The notes beneath the pieces are model-generated. The model was given only the letters and a program-made list of their open reading frames with translations. It did no database searches and was not told the origin of the DNA. This document shows, in pieces, positions 28,343-37,810 of a DNA stretch of 64,000 nt. This stretch comes from Salinimonas iocasae (lineage in GTDB: Bacteria > Pseudomonadota > Gammaproteobacteria > Enterobacterales > Alteromonadaceae): positions 310,001 through 374,000 of the forward strand of contig NZ_CP039852.1 in the NCBI RefSeq assembly GCF_006228385.1, given 5' to 3'. The stretch's first letter is position 1. Every line of letters begins with the position of its first letter. Made by a program: the position numbers and the translations under genes.

Positions 28343-28597
28343 TAAGGTTGCAGGGTCCTGATAAAAGAGCACGCCCACTAAAAAAGTGCCTGCAGCACCA
28401 ATACCTGTCCATACCGCATAGGCAGTACCAATGGGGATTTGACGTTGTGCCATGTACAGGAATACACCACTTGCAACGATAAAAGCTATCGCCATGATAA
28501 TGCCGGTAACCCGGGTACCGGGTGTCTGCGCCATTTTCAGTCCCACTGGCCAGCCTATTTCTAAAAAGCCCGCCACAATAAGATACACCCAACTCAT
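28283..28597 (-). CDS. gdx: SMR-family exporter, SugE/Gdx (guanidinium) type
   Basis: A 104-residue, four-helix small multidrug resistance protein. I start at ATG 28597, which has GAGGAG eight bases upstream; an upstream in-frame ATG at 28618 does not. The membrane carboxylate E13 in GFLEIGWPVGLK and the GTAYAVWTGIGAAG motif of helix 3 are characteristic of the SugE/Gdx branch, which exports guanidinium, rather than of the EmrE multidrug branch. The protein normally works as an antiparallel dimer. I looked for a guanidine riboswitch upstream and found none convincing. The gene converges on cheD with a 60-base overlap. Confidence 0.88.
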   Translation of the reverse strand: MSWVYLIVAGFLEIGWPVGLKMAQTPGTRVTGIIMAIAFIVASGVFLYMAQRQIPIGTAYAVWTGIGAAGTFLVGVLFYQDPATLLRIAGVLLIVGGVVLLKMA

Positions 28598-28739
28598 GAT
28601 TGTCTCCTCGTCGTTCATTTAAGCACCGTAAAACAATACCGGCACTCTACGCTTTGAGGTATTGCTTTGTCTTTCAAAATCTTATTCTTTACGGCGGTCG
28701 TATAAGTTCTTCAGATAAAATGTTGAAAAGGTAATATTA

Positions 28740-29735
28740 ATGTCAGGAGATATGCTGGAGTCTCGGCAACTGAAAAAAGCTGAACTGCAACTTAGCAGTA
28801 TAGGGCTGGGCTGCTGGCAACTGGGCGGTGATTTTGGTGAGATCAGTGATGAGACTGCGCACAAAATACTGATGCGCGCGATAGAAGAAGGCATTCGCTT
28901 TTTCGATACTGCCGATGTGTATGGTGCCGGACAAAGTGAACGCCTGCTGGGCCGTTATATCAGCCAGCGGGATGATGTGGTTATTGCGACTAAATATGGG
29001 CGCGGGCAGGGCACGTATCCTGACAACTACAATTTTAATAATCTGCGTGATTCTGTACTGCGATCACAGGACCGGTTGGAACGCGACACCATTGATTTAC
29101 TGCAACTGCACTGTGTACCTTTTGACGTACTGAAAAAACGTGACATCTTCGACTGGCTGGAAGAGCTGCAGGCAGAAGGTCAAATTAAATCCTTCGGTGC
29201 GAGTGTAGAGACAATTGAAGAAGCTGATTTTTGTATTAAGCACAGCAATGTTGTTTCCCTGCAGATAATTTTCAATCTATTGCGTCAGGAAGCAACCCGT
29301 TCGCTATTCGACAGTGCGTTGGAAAATGACGTGGGAATTATCGCCCGGTTACCCCTGGCCAGCGGCCTGCTCACGGGTAAGTTTTCCGCAGACTCTACCT
29401 TTGAGGATGGTGATCATAGAAATTTCAATAAAGACGGTGATGCATTCAATGTAGGCGAAACGTTCAGCGGCCTGACGTTGGAAAAAGGTGTTGAGCTGGT
29501 TTCAAAAATCAATGACAACTATAAGCCAGATGCGTTGTCGATGGTTCAGCTAGCACTGCGCTGGTGCCTTGATCATTCGGCAGTGACAAGTGTTATCGCC
29601 GGGGCGAGTAAACCAGACCAGGTCTCGCAAAATGTTCATGCAGCCGGACTTGAGCCTTTGCCTGATGCGCTTCATAAAAAACTGGATGCATTTTATCAGG
29701 ATGAGGTTAAGCCGCACGTTCGCGGAGAAATCTGA
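28740..29735 (+). CDS. aldo/keto reductase
   Basis: A 331-residue NADPH-dependent oxidoreductase with a TIM-barrel fold. The tetrad can be placed: D and Y in FFDTADVYGAGQSE, K in VIATKYG and H in LLQLHCVP. The C-terminal cofactor region contains VIAGASKPDQVSQN. It resembles the bacterial AKR branch often annotated as general stress or L-glyceraldehyde-type reductases; the substrate is not deducible. The first ATG has AAGG eight bases upstream. A second ATG at 28752 sits too close behind AGGAG. It is monocistronic and followed by a terminator. Confidence 0.88.
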   Translation: MSGDMLESRQLKKAELQLSSIGLGCWQLGGDFGEISDETAHKILMRAIEEGIRFFDTADVYGAGQSERLLGRYISQRDDVVIATKYGRGQGTYPDNYNFNNLRDSVLRSQDRLERDTIDLLQLHCVPFDVLKKRDIFDWLEELQAEGQIKSFGASVETIEEADFCIKHSNVVSLQIIFNLLRQEATRSLFDSALENDVGIIARLPLASGLLTGKFSADSTFEDGDHRNFNKDGDAFNVGETFSGLTLEKGVELVSKINDNYKPDALSMVQLALRWCLDHSAVTSVIAGASKPDQVSQNVHAAGLEPLPDALHKKLDAFYQDEVKPHVRGEI

Positions 29736-29737
29736 AC

Positions 29738-29764
29738 AAAAAAGGAGCCTGAAGGCTCCTTTTT
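29738..29764. terminator. bidirectional rho-independent terminator
   Basis: AAAAAAGGAGCC and GGCTCCTTTTT pair around the loop TGAA. It is flanked by A-runs and T-runs, so it can serve the aldo/keto reductase gene (plus) and the porin/phosphate-binding-like pair (minus). Confidence 0.88.
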
Positions 29765-29781
29765 CTCATCCAACGATAGCG

Positions 29782-30180
29782 TTACAGCTTAAATAAAACC
29801 TTAACGTCGCCGGTCACCGCACCAGCATCAACCACGCCAATGGTTTTGGCATCCGAAGCCACTTTGCTGACTACATCAGATGCGCTGCTTGTCTGAGGCG
29901 GACGGCCGCCACCGGTAAATGCCAGCTTAGCCCAGTAAGCTTTGAACTGGCTGGGTGAGCGAGACAACACTTTCTCGATGAACTCATCAGATGCGCTGCC
30001 CTCAGCCATAACCGGCGTCATAGACTTATTTTTGCCCAGAAAAACCTGACTGACTTCGTCCTGACTTAATGATGCACCACCATTGTTAACGATAACCGCA
30101 ATTTCAGCGTGCGCAGGAATAGCCAGAAGAAGTGCTGCAATAGCCAAAGCGTGTTTTTTAATTATATTCATTCTCATCAC
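29782..30180 (-). CDS. small periplasmic protein of the phosphate-binding-protein-like (PstS-like) type
   Basis: A 132-residue secreted protein with a signal peptide ending AHA-E. The mature part reads EIAVIVNNGG, then SLSQDEVSQVFLGKNKSM and a C-terminal KTIGVVDAGAV. This matches the short half-domain of type 2 periplasmic binding proteins commonly annotated as phosphate ABC transporter substrate-binding-like, but it is about one third the length of PstS, so it cannot form the two-lobed pocket alone. It is eight bases downstream of the porin gene, so the two are surely co-transcribed. The start may be ATG at 30171 (MNIIKKH). Its real role is unknown. Confidence 0.7.
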   Translation of the reverse strand: MMRMNIIKKHALAIAALLLAIPAHAEIAVIVNNGGASLSQDEVSQVFLGKNKSMTPVMAEGSASDEFIEKVLSRSPSQFKAYWAKLAFTGGGRPPQTSSASDVVSKVASDAKTIGVVDAGAVTGDVKVLFKL

Positions 30181-30188
30181 TTTTACCC

Positions 30189-31310
30189 TTAAAAAACAGT
30201 AACCAGGGCTACCTGGAACAAACCAGCGTCGCTGCCATCCGCTTGCTCTGACTGCGTATACTCAGCTTTAAATGCTGCCGAGTCGTGGAAATCCCAGCGC
30301 GCGCCAACTGTAACAAACGGTGAGTTACGACGACGGAACTCTGTCACATCTTCAGTAATCGCAATCAGGCCGTCTAACTGTGGATCAAGTCCGCGGGGAA
30401 CGCCGGATAAATCAACTGATGTAGATTTATTACGCCCATAGGTAATGTGCGGCATGACCGTGCCAAACCTTTTGCCCAGTGACACCATCCACGGGTCCAG
30501 ATCGCCAACAATCGTGCCTTCTAAATCACTTGGAATGTATTCTGCAACAAACAGCCAATCCTGGTCATCGTAAATTACACCGAATTCCAGACCGGTTACG
30601 TCATCTTCGTTAATTTGCAAATCATCGCCGACATACGCAAACGGTGTTTGTCTCCATGCGCCGGCCAGCTGACCTAGACCAAGATCTGCCGAGAACTCAA
30701 ATTCAACATAGGTTGAACGGAACGTCCACCAGCCATAGTTAACACTGGCTACTGCACTGAAAATGTTATCTACGTCAAACTCAACGCCGTCAGCGCGTGT
30801 TGTGTTTTCCTGTCCATAGTAAAAACGTACATTAACCTGCGCATCACCTACCGCAAAGTCATGGATAGAACCCACACCGTCCAGGCTGTCAAATACCGAC
30901 TGGTACACTTCTGTCGGCGGCGCAATCCAGTGGTAGGCATAAGATACATCCAGATAATCAGAATACAGATAGATAGGAATACGCTGGCGACCCACCTGAA
31001 CCCGCCAGTTATCTTCAACCTGATATGACAGATATGCCCAGGTAAACTCAGGGTCCCAGTCATCTTCACCCTGCGCTCGAATTTGTGCAGTCGCGCTAAG
31101 CCCATCGCCTAAATCAGAGTAAGCCTGTAAGGCGAAAAAAGAGCCGGTGCTGAAATCCGGATCGGTATCAGTAAAATTACGCACCTCTGTATCGCTGTCG
31201 GTTAACATCCCGGCAGTAAGCGTTCCGAAGCCGCTGAATTGAATATCCGCACTCGCACTAAACGAAAGCGCAAGGCCTAAAGGAAGGCATGAAAGAGACT
31301 TAAATTTCAT
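30189..31310 (-). CDS. outer-membrane porin-like protein
   Basis: A 373-residue protein with a signal peptide (1-21, ending SASA-D) followed by alternating beta strands in the style of a general porin: DIQFSGFGTLTAGML at the mature N-terminus and FQVALVTVF with a terminal phenylalanine for barrel assembly. It is the first gene of a two-gene unit with the PstS-like protein, an arrangement that suggests uptake of phosphate or another small anion. Specificity cannot be read from sequence, and I do not recognise a closer subfamily. Confidence 0.75.
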   Translation of the reverse strand: MKFKSLSCLPLGLALSFSASADIQFSGFGTLTAGMLTDSDTEVRNFTDTDPDFSTGSFFALQAYSDLGDGLSATAQIRAQGEDDWDPEFTWAYLSYQVEDNWRVQVGRQRIPIYLYSDYLDVSYAYHWIAPPTEVYQSVFDSLDGVGSIHDFAVGDAQVNVRFYYGQENTTRADGVEFDVDNIFSAVASVNYGWWTFRSTYVEFEFSADLGLGQLAGAWRQTPFAYVGDDLQINEDDVTGLEFGVIYDDQDWLFVAEYIPSDLEGTIVGDLDPWMVSLGKRFGTVMPHITYGRNKSTSVDLSGVPRGLDPQLDGLIAITEDVTEFRRRNSPFVTVGARWDFHDSAAFKAEYTQSEQADGSDAGLFQVALVTVF

Positions 31311-31480
31311 TGTATATCCACAGTGATTAGAATCAGGTTATAGGGTAGGTGAATCGCGCAGATAATATATAAACCAAAGGTGTAATATTGATAGCGCAAA
31401 CCATAATAGAGTATGGAAAATAATACCCAAGTGGTCGGTATTACGAGATACAAAAAAAGGTTTAGTTAAAAAACAGAAAC

Positions 31481-31511
31481 AAAAAAAGCCCCGGTGGTTT
31501 ACCGGGGCTTT
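31481..31511 (-). terminator. rho-independent terminator of the membrane chemoreceptor gene
   Basis: AAAGCCCCGGT and ACCGGGGCTTT form an 11-bp stem around GGTTT. On the minus strand it is followed by a T-run of at least seven. It lies 18 bases past the stop codon of the chemoreceptor gene. Confidence 0.92.
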
Positions 31512-31529
31512 CATCACAGACAGTACTGT

Positions 31530-33149
31530 TTAAACTCTGAACTGTCTGGCGATGGATTCCAGTTTGGTTGCAAGGTCGGCAAGCTGTGTACTGGCTGATG
31601 CAAGCTGGTGTGAGTTCTGGCTGGTTTCTTCAGTGCGCTGGAAGATGGCATCGACACTGCCAACGATATTGCGTGAGGTGGCCTGCTGCGACTCTGTTGA
31701 ATCGGCAATCTGCGCATTCATCTGACTGATCTGGTCAATGGTCTGGGTGATAGAATCAAGGCTTTGACCAGCAAGGTTGGCGGTATCAACGCTTTCCCTG
31801 GCTTTTTCATTGCCTTTGTTCATTACGTTAACCGCAGACTGTGCCGCGCCCTGCAACCGCTCAATCGTATTCTGAATTTCCTCAGTAGATTGCTGTGTGC
31901 GGGAGGCCAGTGTGCGTACCTCATCGGCAACCACCGCAAAGCCGCGCCCCTGCTCGCCAGCACGGGCTGCTTCGATTGCCGCGTTTAAGGCCAGCAGGTT
32001 TGTTTGCTCGGCGATACCCTTGATCACATCAAGTACCACACCAACCTGATTCGAATCACTTTCCAGCTTTTGAATTACTTCTGCTGTCTCAGCCACATTA
32101 TCGGCCAGGCTCTGAATACTGTTTACCGTATTGCCAACAACACGTTTACCTTCTTTGGCAGCATCGGCGGCCTCATTGGCTGCTGTTGATGCCTCAGCAG
32201 CATTCGTTGCCACCAGATAGACAGACTGATTCATCTGCTCGACTGCCGATTTTGCTTCTGTTGCAGACTCCTGCTGATTTTCGATAGTGCGATTAGTATC
32301 GCTAGTCAGCGTATTTAAGTTTTGGGCCAGTGAGGATAATGGCAGCGTGGTATCGACAATATCTTTTACCAGATTCTGTAATCGCTCCATAAAGCGATTA
32401 AAATACGTTACCAGTTCGCCCACTTCATCTTTAGAGTTGGACTCTATACGCACCGTTAAATCACCGTTTTCTTCTGCAATATTGCGCAGGGAGTGGACGA
32501 CGCGGTTAAGGTTGCCACGAATTTCGGACACAATAGGCCACGCTGTTGCAAACAGGATAATCGTGGTGACCAGGCCCATAATAATGCCCAGCAGCAAAAG
32601 GAACTGTTGGGCGTCAGCATAATCTTCAAAAGCTGTATCGAAGGCCTCATCACGACGCTGCTTAAAACTGTTCAGGTGCGTAGTAACGGTGTCATAACGC
32701 TGGTTCATCTGCTCAAGCTGATCGCTCAGGGTAGAAAAGTCAGCGGTGCCCTCAAGCATGGATCGCGTAATACCACTGGCCTGCTCGTAATAGGCGTCAA
32801 ACTCAGTCAGAATTTCATTCACCTCTGCCGATAAATCCGGGTCAATATTCTCAATTTGGGTCAGGCTTTGCTTGGTATTTTGCGCCGACTCCTGTGCCTG
32901 TGAAAGTGCTTCAGTATCACCGGTGGTTACAGCACCAGCCAGCGTATCTCTGACCTTTTCCATCGACACCAAAGCTTCAGAACTCAGTTGTAGAGCAGGA
33001 AAGTCCACACTTTTCGCTACAGCCAGCTGCTGCGCATTCTGGTTTGAAATGTAACTGTTGATCACCACAAAGATCAGAAAACTGGCTGCGCCAATTATCG
33101 GGATCAGAAAAATCTTTTTTGCTACTGATAAATTCAGAAGGAACTTCAT
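31530..33149 (-). CDS. transmembrane methyl-accepting chemotaxis protein
   Basis: A 539-residue chemoreceptor: a membrane helix at about 11-33, a periplasmic helical sensor at 34-185 (four-helix-bundle-like, no PAS or Cache signature), a second membrane helix at about 186-208, a HAMP linker to about 262, and the methyl-accepting coiled coil with the invariant tip [27 protein letters not shown] precedes the start. The ligand is unknown. No receptor C-terminal pentapeptide is present. It is a single-gene unit bounded by a strong terminator on the downstream side. Confidence 0.93.
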   Translation of the reverse strand: MKFLLNLSVAKKIFLIPIIGAASFLIFVVINSYISNQNAQQLAVAKSVDFPALQLSSEALVSMEKVRDTLAGAVTTGDTEALSQAQESAQNTKQSLTQIENIDPDLSAEVNEILTEFDAYYEQASGITRSMLEGTADFSTLSDQLEQMNQRYDTVTTHLNSFKQRRDEAFDTAFEDYADAQQFLLLLGIIMGLVTTIILFATAWPIVSEIRGNLNRVVHSLRNIAEENGDLTVRIESNSKDEVGELVTYFNRFMERLQNLVKDIVDTTLPLSSLAQNLNTLTSDTNRTIENQQESATEAKSAVEQMNQSVYLVATNAAEASTAANEAADAAKEGKRVVGNTVNSIQSLADNVAETAEVIQKLESDSNQVGVVLDVIKGIAEQTNLLALNAAIEAARAGEQGRGFAVVADEVRTLASRTQQSTEEIQNTIERLQGAAQSAVNVMNKGNEKARESVDTANLAGQSLDSITQTIDQISQMNAQIADSTESQQATSRNIVGSVDAIFQRTEETSQNSHQLASASTQLADLATKLESIARQFRV

Positions 33150-33391
33150 TCTTACATCCTTTACATCCGTGATACTGCAAACCTGCGTACTAGGGACTAA
33201 TAGTGATAGTCAAGGTATGCGCAAAGTGCAAAGCGAAAGTGCTTTTTAATATCTTATTCACTTTATCGTATAAAGCGGAATGGAACTTTAGGTTAATTTA
33301 ATAATAAATGATCTGCGATCAAATGCATGATCAATCAAACCGGAGGGGGCGTACACAAAGATCTGCGCGTTTATTCAACTAAGAGATGCCC

Positions 33392-34480
33392 ATGACTATT
33401 CTTGATCGTCGTCAGTTTATTAAATTGACTGCCAGTGGACTTCTTGTCGCCGCTGCACCCGCCTGGTCACTGCCCACCCCGCAGAAAAAGCTTGGGGTTG
33501 CGCTGCTCGGACTGGGAAATTACAGCACCAATTTACTGGCGCCGGCGCTTCAGGATACCCAGTATTGTGAATTGCGCGGGATAATTACCGGAAGCCCTGA
33601 AAAAATACCACGCTGGCAGAAAAAGTATGGCATCAAAGACGCCATCGTATATTCTTACGATTCAATGAATAATATCGCCAATAACGATGACATTGACATT
33701 ATTTATGTAGTGACACCTACCGGCACACATAAGCGTTTCTCTGTGCAGGCAGCGAATACCGGAAAACATGTCTGGTGTGAAAAGCCTATGGCCATGGATG
33801 AACAGGAATGTCAGGAAATTATTGATGCCTGCGATAAAAACGGCGTTAAGCTGGCCATTGGTTACAGGATGCAACACGAACCCAATACCCGCACATTCGG
33901 CGATTACCGGGATAGCCTGCCCTATGGGCCGATTACAGGCTTAAGCAGCTATGCCGGATATGCAGGCAACGGTCGGCCCGCCGATAACTGGCGCATGCAA
34001 AAGGAAATGGGCGGCGGTGCGCTTTACGATATGGGTGTGTACGCAATCAACGGGGCGCGCTTTATGACAGGCAAAGAACCGCTATCAGTGACCGGCCGTC
34101 ATGAAAAGTCACACCCGGATATCTTCAGGGAAGTGGACGAAACCACATTTTTCACCATGGACTTTGGCGAGGGCGTAACAGCAGACTGTGGCACCAGTGT
34201 GGTGAAAGGATTCAACCATCTGAAAACACAGTGTGAGAATGGCTGGTATGAGCTAAAACCCATGCAGCGTTATTCTGGCGTGACCGGTAAAACCAGTGAC
34301 GGCAAACGGTTGGCGCCGATAGACAAAATGCAGCAAACGCTGCAAATGGACAACGACGCACAGGCCATTTTAGGTACCGGCCCGGCGTTGGTAACCGGTG
34401 CTGAGGGCTTAGCCGACATCAAATTAGTAAACGCGATTTTTAAAGCCGCCGATACCGGTAAGTCAGTACCTGTCGGCTGA
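33392..34480 (+). CDS. Tat-exported Gfo/Idh/MocA-family oxidoreductase
   Basis: A 362-residue NAD(P)-dependent sugar oxidoreductase resembling glucose-fructose oxidoreductase. The N-terminus DRRQFIKLTASGLLVAAAPA is a twin-arginine signal, so the enzyme is folded with its cofactor and exported. The Rossmann segment GVALLGLGNYSTNLLAPAL follows, then the family motif GKHVWCEKPMAMDEQE near residue 125 with the conserved EKP lysine. ATG 33392 has AAGAG six bases upstream, while ATG 33386 is too close. Periplasmic members of this family act on keto- or aldo-sugars with a tightly held nucleotide. It is 10 kb from the 3-keto-glycoside-like cluster and might contribute to it; that is speculation. Confidence 0.88.
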   Translation: MTILDRRQFIKLTASGLLVAAAPAWSLPTPQKKLGVALLGLGNYSTNLLAPALQDTQYCELRGIITGSPEKIPRWQKKYGIKDAIVYSYDSMNNIANNDDIDIIYVVTPTGTHKRFSVQAANTGKHVWCEKPMAMDEQECQEIIDACDKNGVKLAIGYRMQHEPNTRTFGDYRDSLPYGPITGLSSYAGYAGNGRPADNWRMQKEMGGGALYDMGVYAINGARFMTGKEPLSVTGRHEKSHPDIFREVDETTFFTMDFGEGVTADCGTSVVKGFNHLKTQCENGWYELKPMQRYSGVTGKTSDGKRLAPIDKMQQTLQMDNDAQAILGTGPALVTGAEGLADIKLVNAIFKAADTGKSVPVG

Positions 34481-34499
34481 CAGGTAAACGTAGAGTAAT

Positions 34500-35183
34500 T
34501 TATTCCAGCGCGTCTGCCAGCGCGTTGATATCGGCTACCTGTAAATCATGCGCCAGGCCCAGTGGGTATGGCATCTTACCGGGCCTGTCTATAAATGCGG
34601 TTTGCATACCTGCGGCTTTGGCACCGCTGACATCCCAGCCGTGGGCGGCTACCATCATGCTCACATGGGTATCTGTACCCATGGTTTCTACAGCCCATTG
34701 GTAAATTTCAGGGTGTGGCTTGTAACGTTTGAGCGTAGAAACGCTCAAAACAGTGTCGAACAGGCTTATGATGCCTGCCTGACGTAATTGCTTATGCAGT
34801 CCCGCTTCAGCTGAATTGGAAAACGCCACCAGCGTGTAACCCGCAGCCTTGAGCCGTTTCAGCCCTTCTTTAACATCATCATGGGCTGGCAACTGAGACA
34901 TTGGAACACTGAGCGTCTCGCGTGCCTGCTCCATGGTAAGTGTCTTACCGTTACTGTGCGCAACCATAACAAGTGCGGCGGCACCAATTTCACCAAAATC
35001 GTGATATTGCCCTGTAGCGCTATCAACCAGTGAGTGATGCAGGAGCTGGGCGAACCACACGGGAACCAAATCGTCGTTCCCACCGAGCACGTCAGCAATA
35101 GCGGATTTCAGCGGCTTCAAGTCAAGCAGCGTTTCGTTTACATCGAAAAACAGGGTAGTAGGGCGATGTGAAAGTGATGACAT
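34500..35183 (-). CDS. haloacid dehalogenase, type II (HAD superfamily)
   Basis: A 227-residue HAD-fold hydrolase. The nucleophile is D14 in TLFFDVNETLLDL; motif II is in TLVAFSNSA, and motif III is in KRYKPHPEIYQWA with the catalytic lysine. AAHGWDVSGAKAAGMQTAFI is the typical type II (L-2-haloacid dehalogenase) tail. Many annotated members are generic phosphatases, so dehalogenation is not certain. AGGAG lies before the ATG. The gene converges with the Gfo/Idh/MocA gene and has no operon partner. Confidence 0.85.
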   Translation of the reverse strand: MSSLSHRPTTLFFDVNETLLDLKPLKSAIADVLGGNDDLVPVWFAQLLHHSLVDSATGQYHDFGEIGAAALVMVAHSNGKTLTMEQARETLSVPMSQLPAHDDVKEGLKRLKAAGYTLVAFSNSAEAGLHKQLRQAGIISLFDTVLSVSTLKRYKPHPEIYQWAVETMGTDTHVSMMVAAHGWDVSGAKAAGMQTAFIDRPGKMPYPLGLAHDLQVADINALADALE

Positions 35184-35374
35184 TAAGACTCCTGATTATT
35201 GAAAATAGCACGATGAGCAGGCCGTTTATTAAGATAAGTTTCATAAAGCTGACAATAATTCTTCATAAATATAAATATTCATGTATACTCGCCGCCCGAT
35301 CTGCGTGCCGAGCGCACATCTGTATAAGCCCTATACAAAGTAAATAAAAAGCACTCACCCAGACGGAGAATAGC

Positions 35375-37648
35375 ATGTCAATTTATTCGCTTATGATGCG
35401 AACCTTTCACCCTGCGCGTTTATCTGCTGTGACCCTTGCTGTCACTGCTGCCATGGTACCTTCTGTCTCATATGCTCAGGATGCTGAGCAGGCCAATGAC
35501 GAAGATGTTGAAAAAATCATGGTTACTGCGCGTAAGCGTACTGAAAGCATTTATGAAACGCCTACAGCCGTATCATCTATTGGCGAAGGATTAATTGACG
35601 ATACCAATGTCACTAATCTTGACGATGTTGGTAAATACGTTCCAAACCTGAATATCAGCCGTTATGGTGCAGGTAACAGCGGTCATGCTGCGGTATTTAT
35701 TCGCGGTATCGGTCTGCAGGATCACATTATTACTACTGATCCGGGCGTTGGTGTTTACCTGGATGGCGTATATCTTGGCCGTCAGATGGGTGCCAATATG
35801 TCGCTGCCAAACATTCAGCGTGTTGAAGTTTTGCGTGGTCCTCAGGGCACACTATATGGCCGTAACACCTTAGGTGGCGCGGTAAATATCATCACCAAAG
35901 CGCCGGGTTCTCAGGACCTTGCTACTGTTGCGGCGAAAGTCGGTACGCGCGGTCGTCTGGCTACAGACCTGTACGTAAATAAAGATATCACTGATGCGTT
36001 TAGCATGTCGGGTACGGCGTCATTTAAACAGCGTGACGGCGTGGGTACAGCAGTAAACCTGGAAGATCCAGAGCGTGAAATTGGTGAAGAGAATGAGTAC
36101 AGCGGTCGTCTGGCGGCTAAATATGTTTTCAGTAATGATTTCTCGGTCACAGTATCTGCTGACTTTGTAGAGAACGAAGCGGGTCAGTCACCTTATACCA
36201 TCGAATTTATCCCAGGTGGCCCGACTGAGTTTTCTATCGATGACGGTGAATTCTATCTGCTTGACCCGTCGCTTATTCCTAATGACCCTGATGACCTTGG
36301 CACCACCGTTGCCGGCATTGAGTCTACCTCTTACTCAGGCTGGGGCGCGGCGCTGACAGCAGAGTGGCGTGCAACTGATAATCTTGATGTTAAATTTATC
36401 GCCAGTCAGCGCGCATCTGACTATGAAGGTGGCCTGGATGATGATGCATCCCCGCTGAATCTTTCTGAATTCCCGGAAACCGGTGACGCTGACCAGACTT
36501 CACTGGAATTACAACTCAACGGTGCGTTTGAGCAGTTCGATTTTGTCTCTGGCCTGTATTACTTCACCGAGGAAGGTACTACAGCGTCAGGCCCATGGAC
36601 GTTCAGCCCGTTTAATGTTCCTAACGGCCGTTTGAACGATGGTACGCCGGTCACTGAGGTATGTGGCTTCTGTGGCGGTTACGGCTATTTCGATATCAAC
36701 CAGAAAACCACTGCATACGCTGCTTACACTAACGTTTCTTACAGCCTGACTGACAAGCTAAACGTTGGCGGTGGTCTGCGTTACTCTAGCGACGAAAAAG
36801 AAGCAGATGCATTGTTCCCTTCATTTGGTGAGCGCGCATACCGTGAAGCAGATTTCAGCGAAGTCACCTGGGATGTGAATGCGGGCTACACCCTGACTGA
36901 TGACTTGAATATGTATCTTGCGGTTCAAAAAGGTTATCAAACCGGCGGCTTCCCGCCGCGGCCATTTGGTGGCGCTGCGCAATTTGTATCGTTTGATGAA
37001 ACAACGGCTATCAACTATGAGGTTGGTTTTAAAGGCGCAGTGGGCGACCGCGTGACCTTTATGTCAGCGTTCTTCCTGACCGATTATACCGATTTGGCGC
37101 TGCCATTCTCTGACCCTCAGGCGGGCGGTGGTTTCGTGACTATCGTTGAAAACGCCGGTGAATCCCGCTCTCAGGGTGTTGAGCTGGAACTGACTGTTGA
37201 TGTAACTGACGATTTTGTTGTGCGTTCTACAGTAGGTTTCCTGGATGCCGAAATTACCAGCCTGGACGAAGGTGTAATTGGTATTGGTGAAGGCGACGCT
37301 CCGGCACTGTCACCTCGATGGACAGTGATGATCGCTCCGACTTATTATCATGAGATGAATGACGGCGCGCTGGTTACTGCCAGTGTTGATTTCTCATTCC
37401 GTGATGAAATGCAGGGACAGTCGGTTTATAACCCGTATGAAACCATCGATGCGCGTGAGCTGGTTGGCTTTAACGTGAGTTATGAGCCTGCTGCCGGTGA
37501 CTGGTCACTGAGCCTATACGGTAAAAACGTATTTAACGAAGTGTATGACCAGGGCCGTCTGGCACAAAATGGTTACGTTGGTATCGTCAGAAGTAACGAT
37601 CGCAGCGAATTTGGTCTTCGTTACACAAAGAGCTTTGACCTCTACTAA
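35375..37648 (+). CDS. TonB-dependent outer-membrane receptor
   Basis: A 757-residue receptor. The signal peptide ends near residue 34 (SVSYA-QD), followed by the TonB-box-like EKIMVTARKR, a plug domain (LDDVGKYVPNLNISRYGAGN, RVEVLRGPQGTLYGRNT) and a barrel ending GLRYTKSFDLY. The plug style is the general siderophore/cofactor/small-molecule class, different from the sugar-type receptor at 9284. GGAG lies seven bases before ATG. It is followed by a strong terminator, so it is expressed alone. The cargo is unknown, and no Fur-box-like repeat was evident in the 190-base upstream gap. Confidence 0.88.
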   Translation: MSIYSLMMRTFHPARLSAVTLAVTAAMVPSVSYAQDAEQANDEDVEKIMVTARKRTESIYETPTAVSSIGEGLIDDTNVTNLDDVGKYVPNLNISRYGAGNSGHAAVFIRGIGLQDHIITTDPGVGVYLDGVYLGRQMGANMSLPNIQRVEVLRGPQGTLYGRNTLGGAVNIITKAPGSQDLATVAAKVGTRGRLATDLYVNKDITDAFSMSGTASFKQRDGVGTAVNLEDPEREIGEENEYSGRLAAKYVFSNDFSVTVSADFVENEAGQSPYTIEFIPGGPTEFSIDDGEFYLLDPSLIPNDPDDLGTTVAGIESTSYSGWGAALTAEWRATDNLDVKFIASQRASDYEGGLDDDASPLNLSEFPETGDADQTSLELQLNGAFEQFDFVSGLYYFTEEGTTASGPWTFSPFNVPNGRLNDGTPVTEVCGFCGGYGYFDINQKTTAYAAYTNVSYSLTDKLNVGGGLRYSSDEKEADALFPSFGERAYREADFSEVTWDVNAGYTLTDDLNMYLAVQKGYQTGGFPPRPFGGAAQFVSFDETTAINYEVGFKGAVGDRVTFMSAFFLTDYTDLALPFSDPQAGGGFVTIVENAGESRSQGVELELTVDVTDDFVVRSTVGFLDAEITSLDEGVIGIGEGDAPALSPRWTVMIAPTYYHEMNDGALVTASVDFSFRDEMQGQSVYNPYETIDARELVGFNVSYEPAAGDWSLSLYGKNVFNEVYDQGRLAQNGYVGIVRSNDRSEFGLRYTKSFDLY

Positions 37649-37665
37649 GTAACGGTCAGCGTGAG

Positions 37666-37692
37666 AAAAAGGGAGCGGTTGCTCCCTTTTTT
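37666..37692 (+). terminator. rho-independent terminator after the TonB receptor gene
   Basis: AAAAAGGGAGC pairs with GCTCCCTTTTTT around GGTT, 18 bases after the stop codon. Confidence 0.92.
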
Positions 37693-37810
37693 GTGCGCAG
37701 ACAAAACCTAAGGGATGGCCTTATCGCATCATCGTGGTCACTCATCGTGTTAGCACCGGGCGATAGTTTCTTTCTGGCATAATTTGCAAAAAAATAACAA
37801 GAAAATAACA

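Noticed and set aside
28598-28740. Possible guanidine riboswitch upstream of the SMR exporter
   Set aside because: ACGG and ACGA occur on the minus strand before the start, as in guanidine-II loops, but neither is closed by a convincing stem, so I do not call it.
33058-33249. Short plus-strand open frame upstream of the Tat oxidoreductase
   Set aside because: It overlaps the start of the chemoreceptor gene on the other strand and has no ribosome site or family features.
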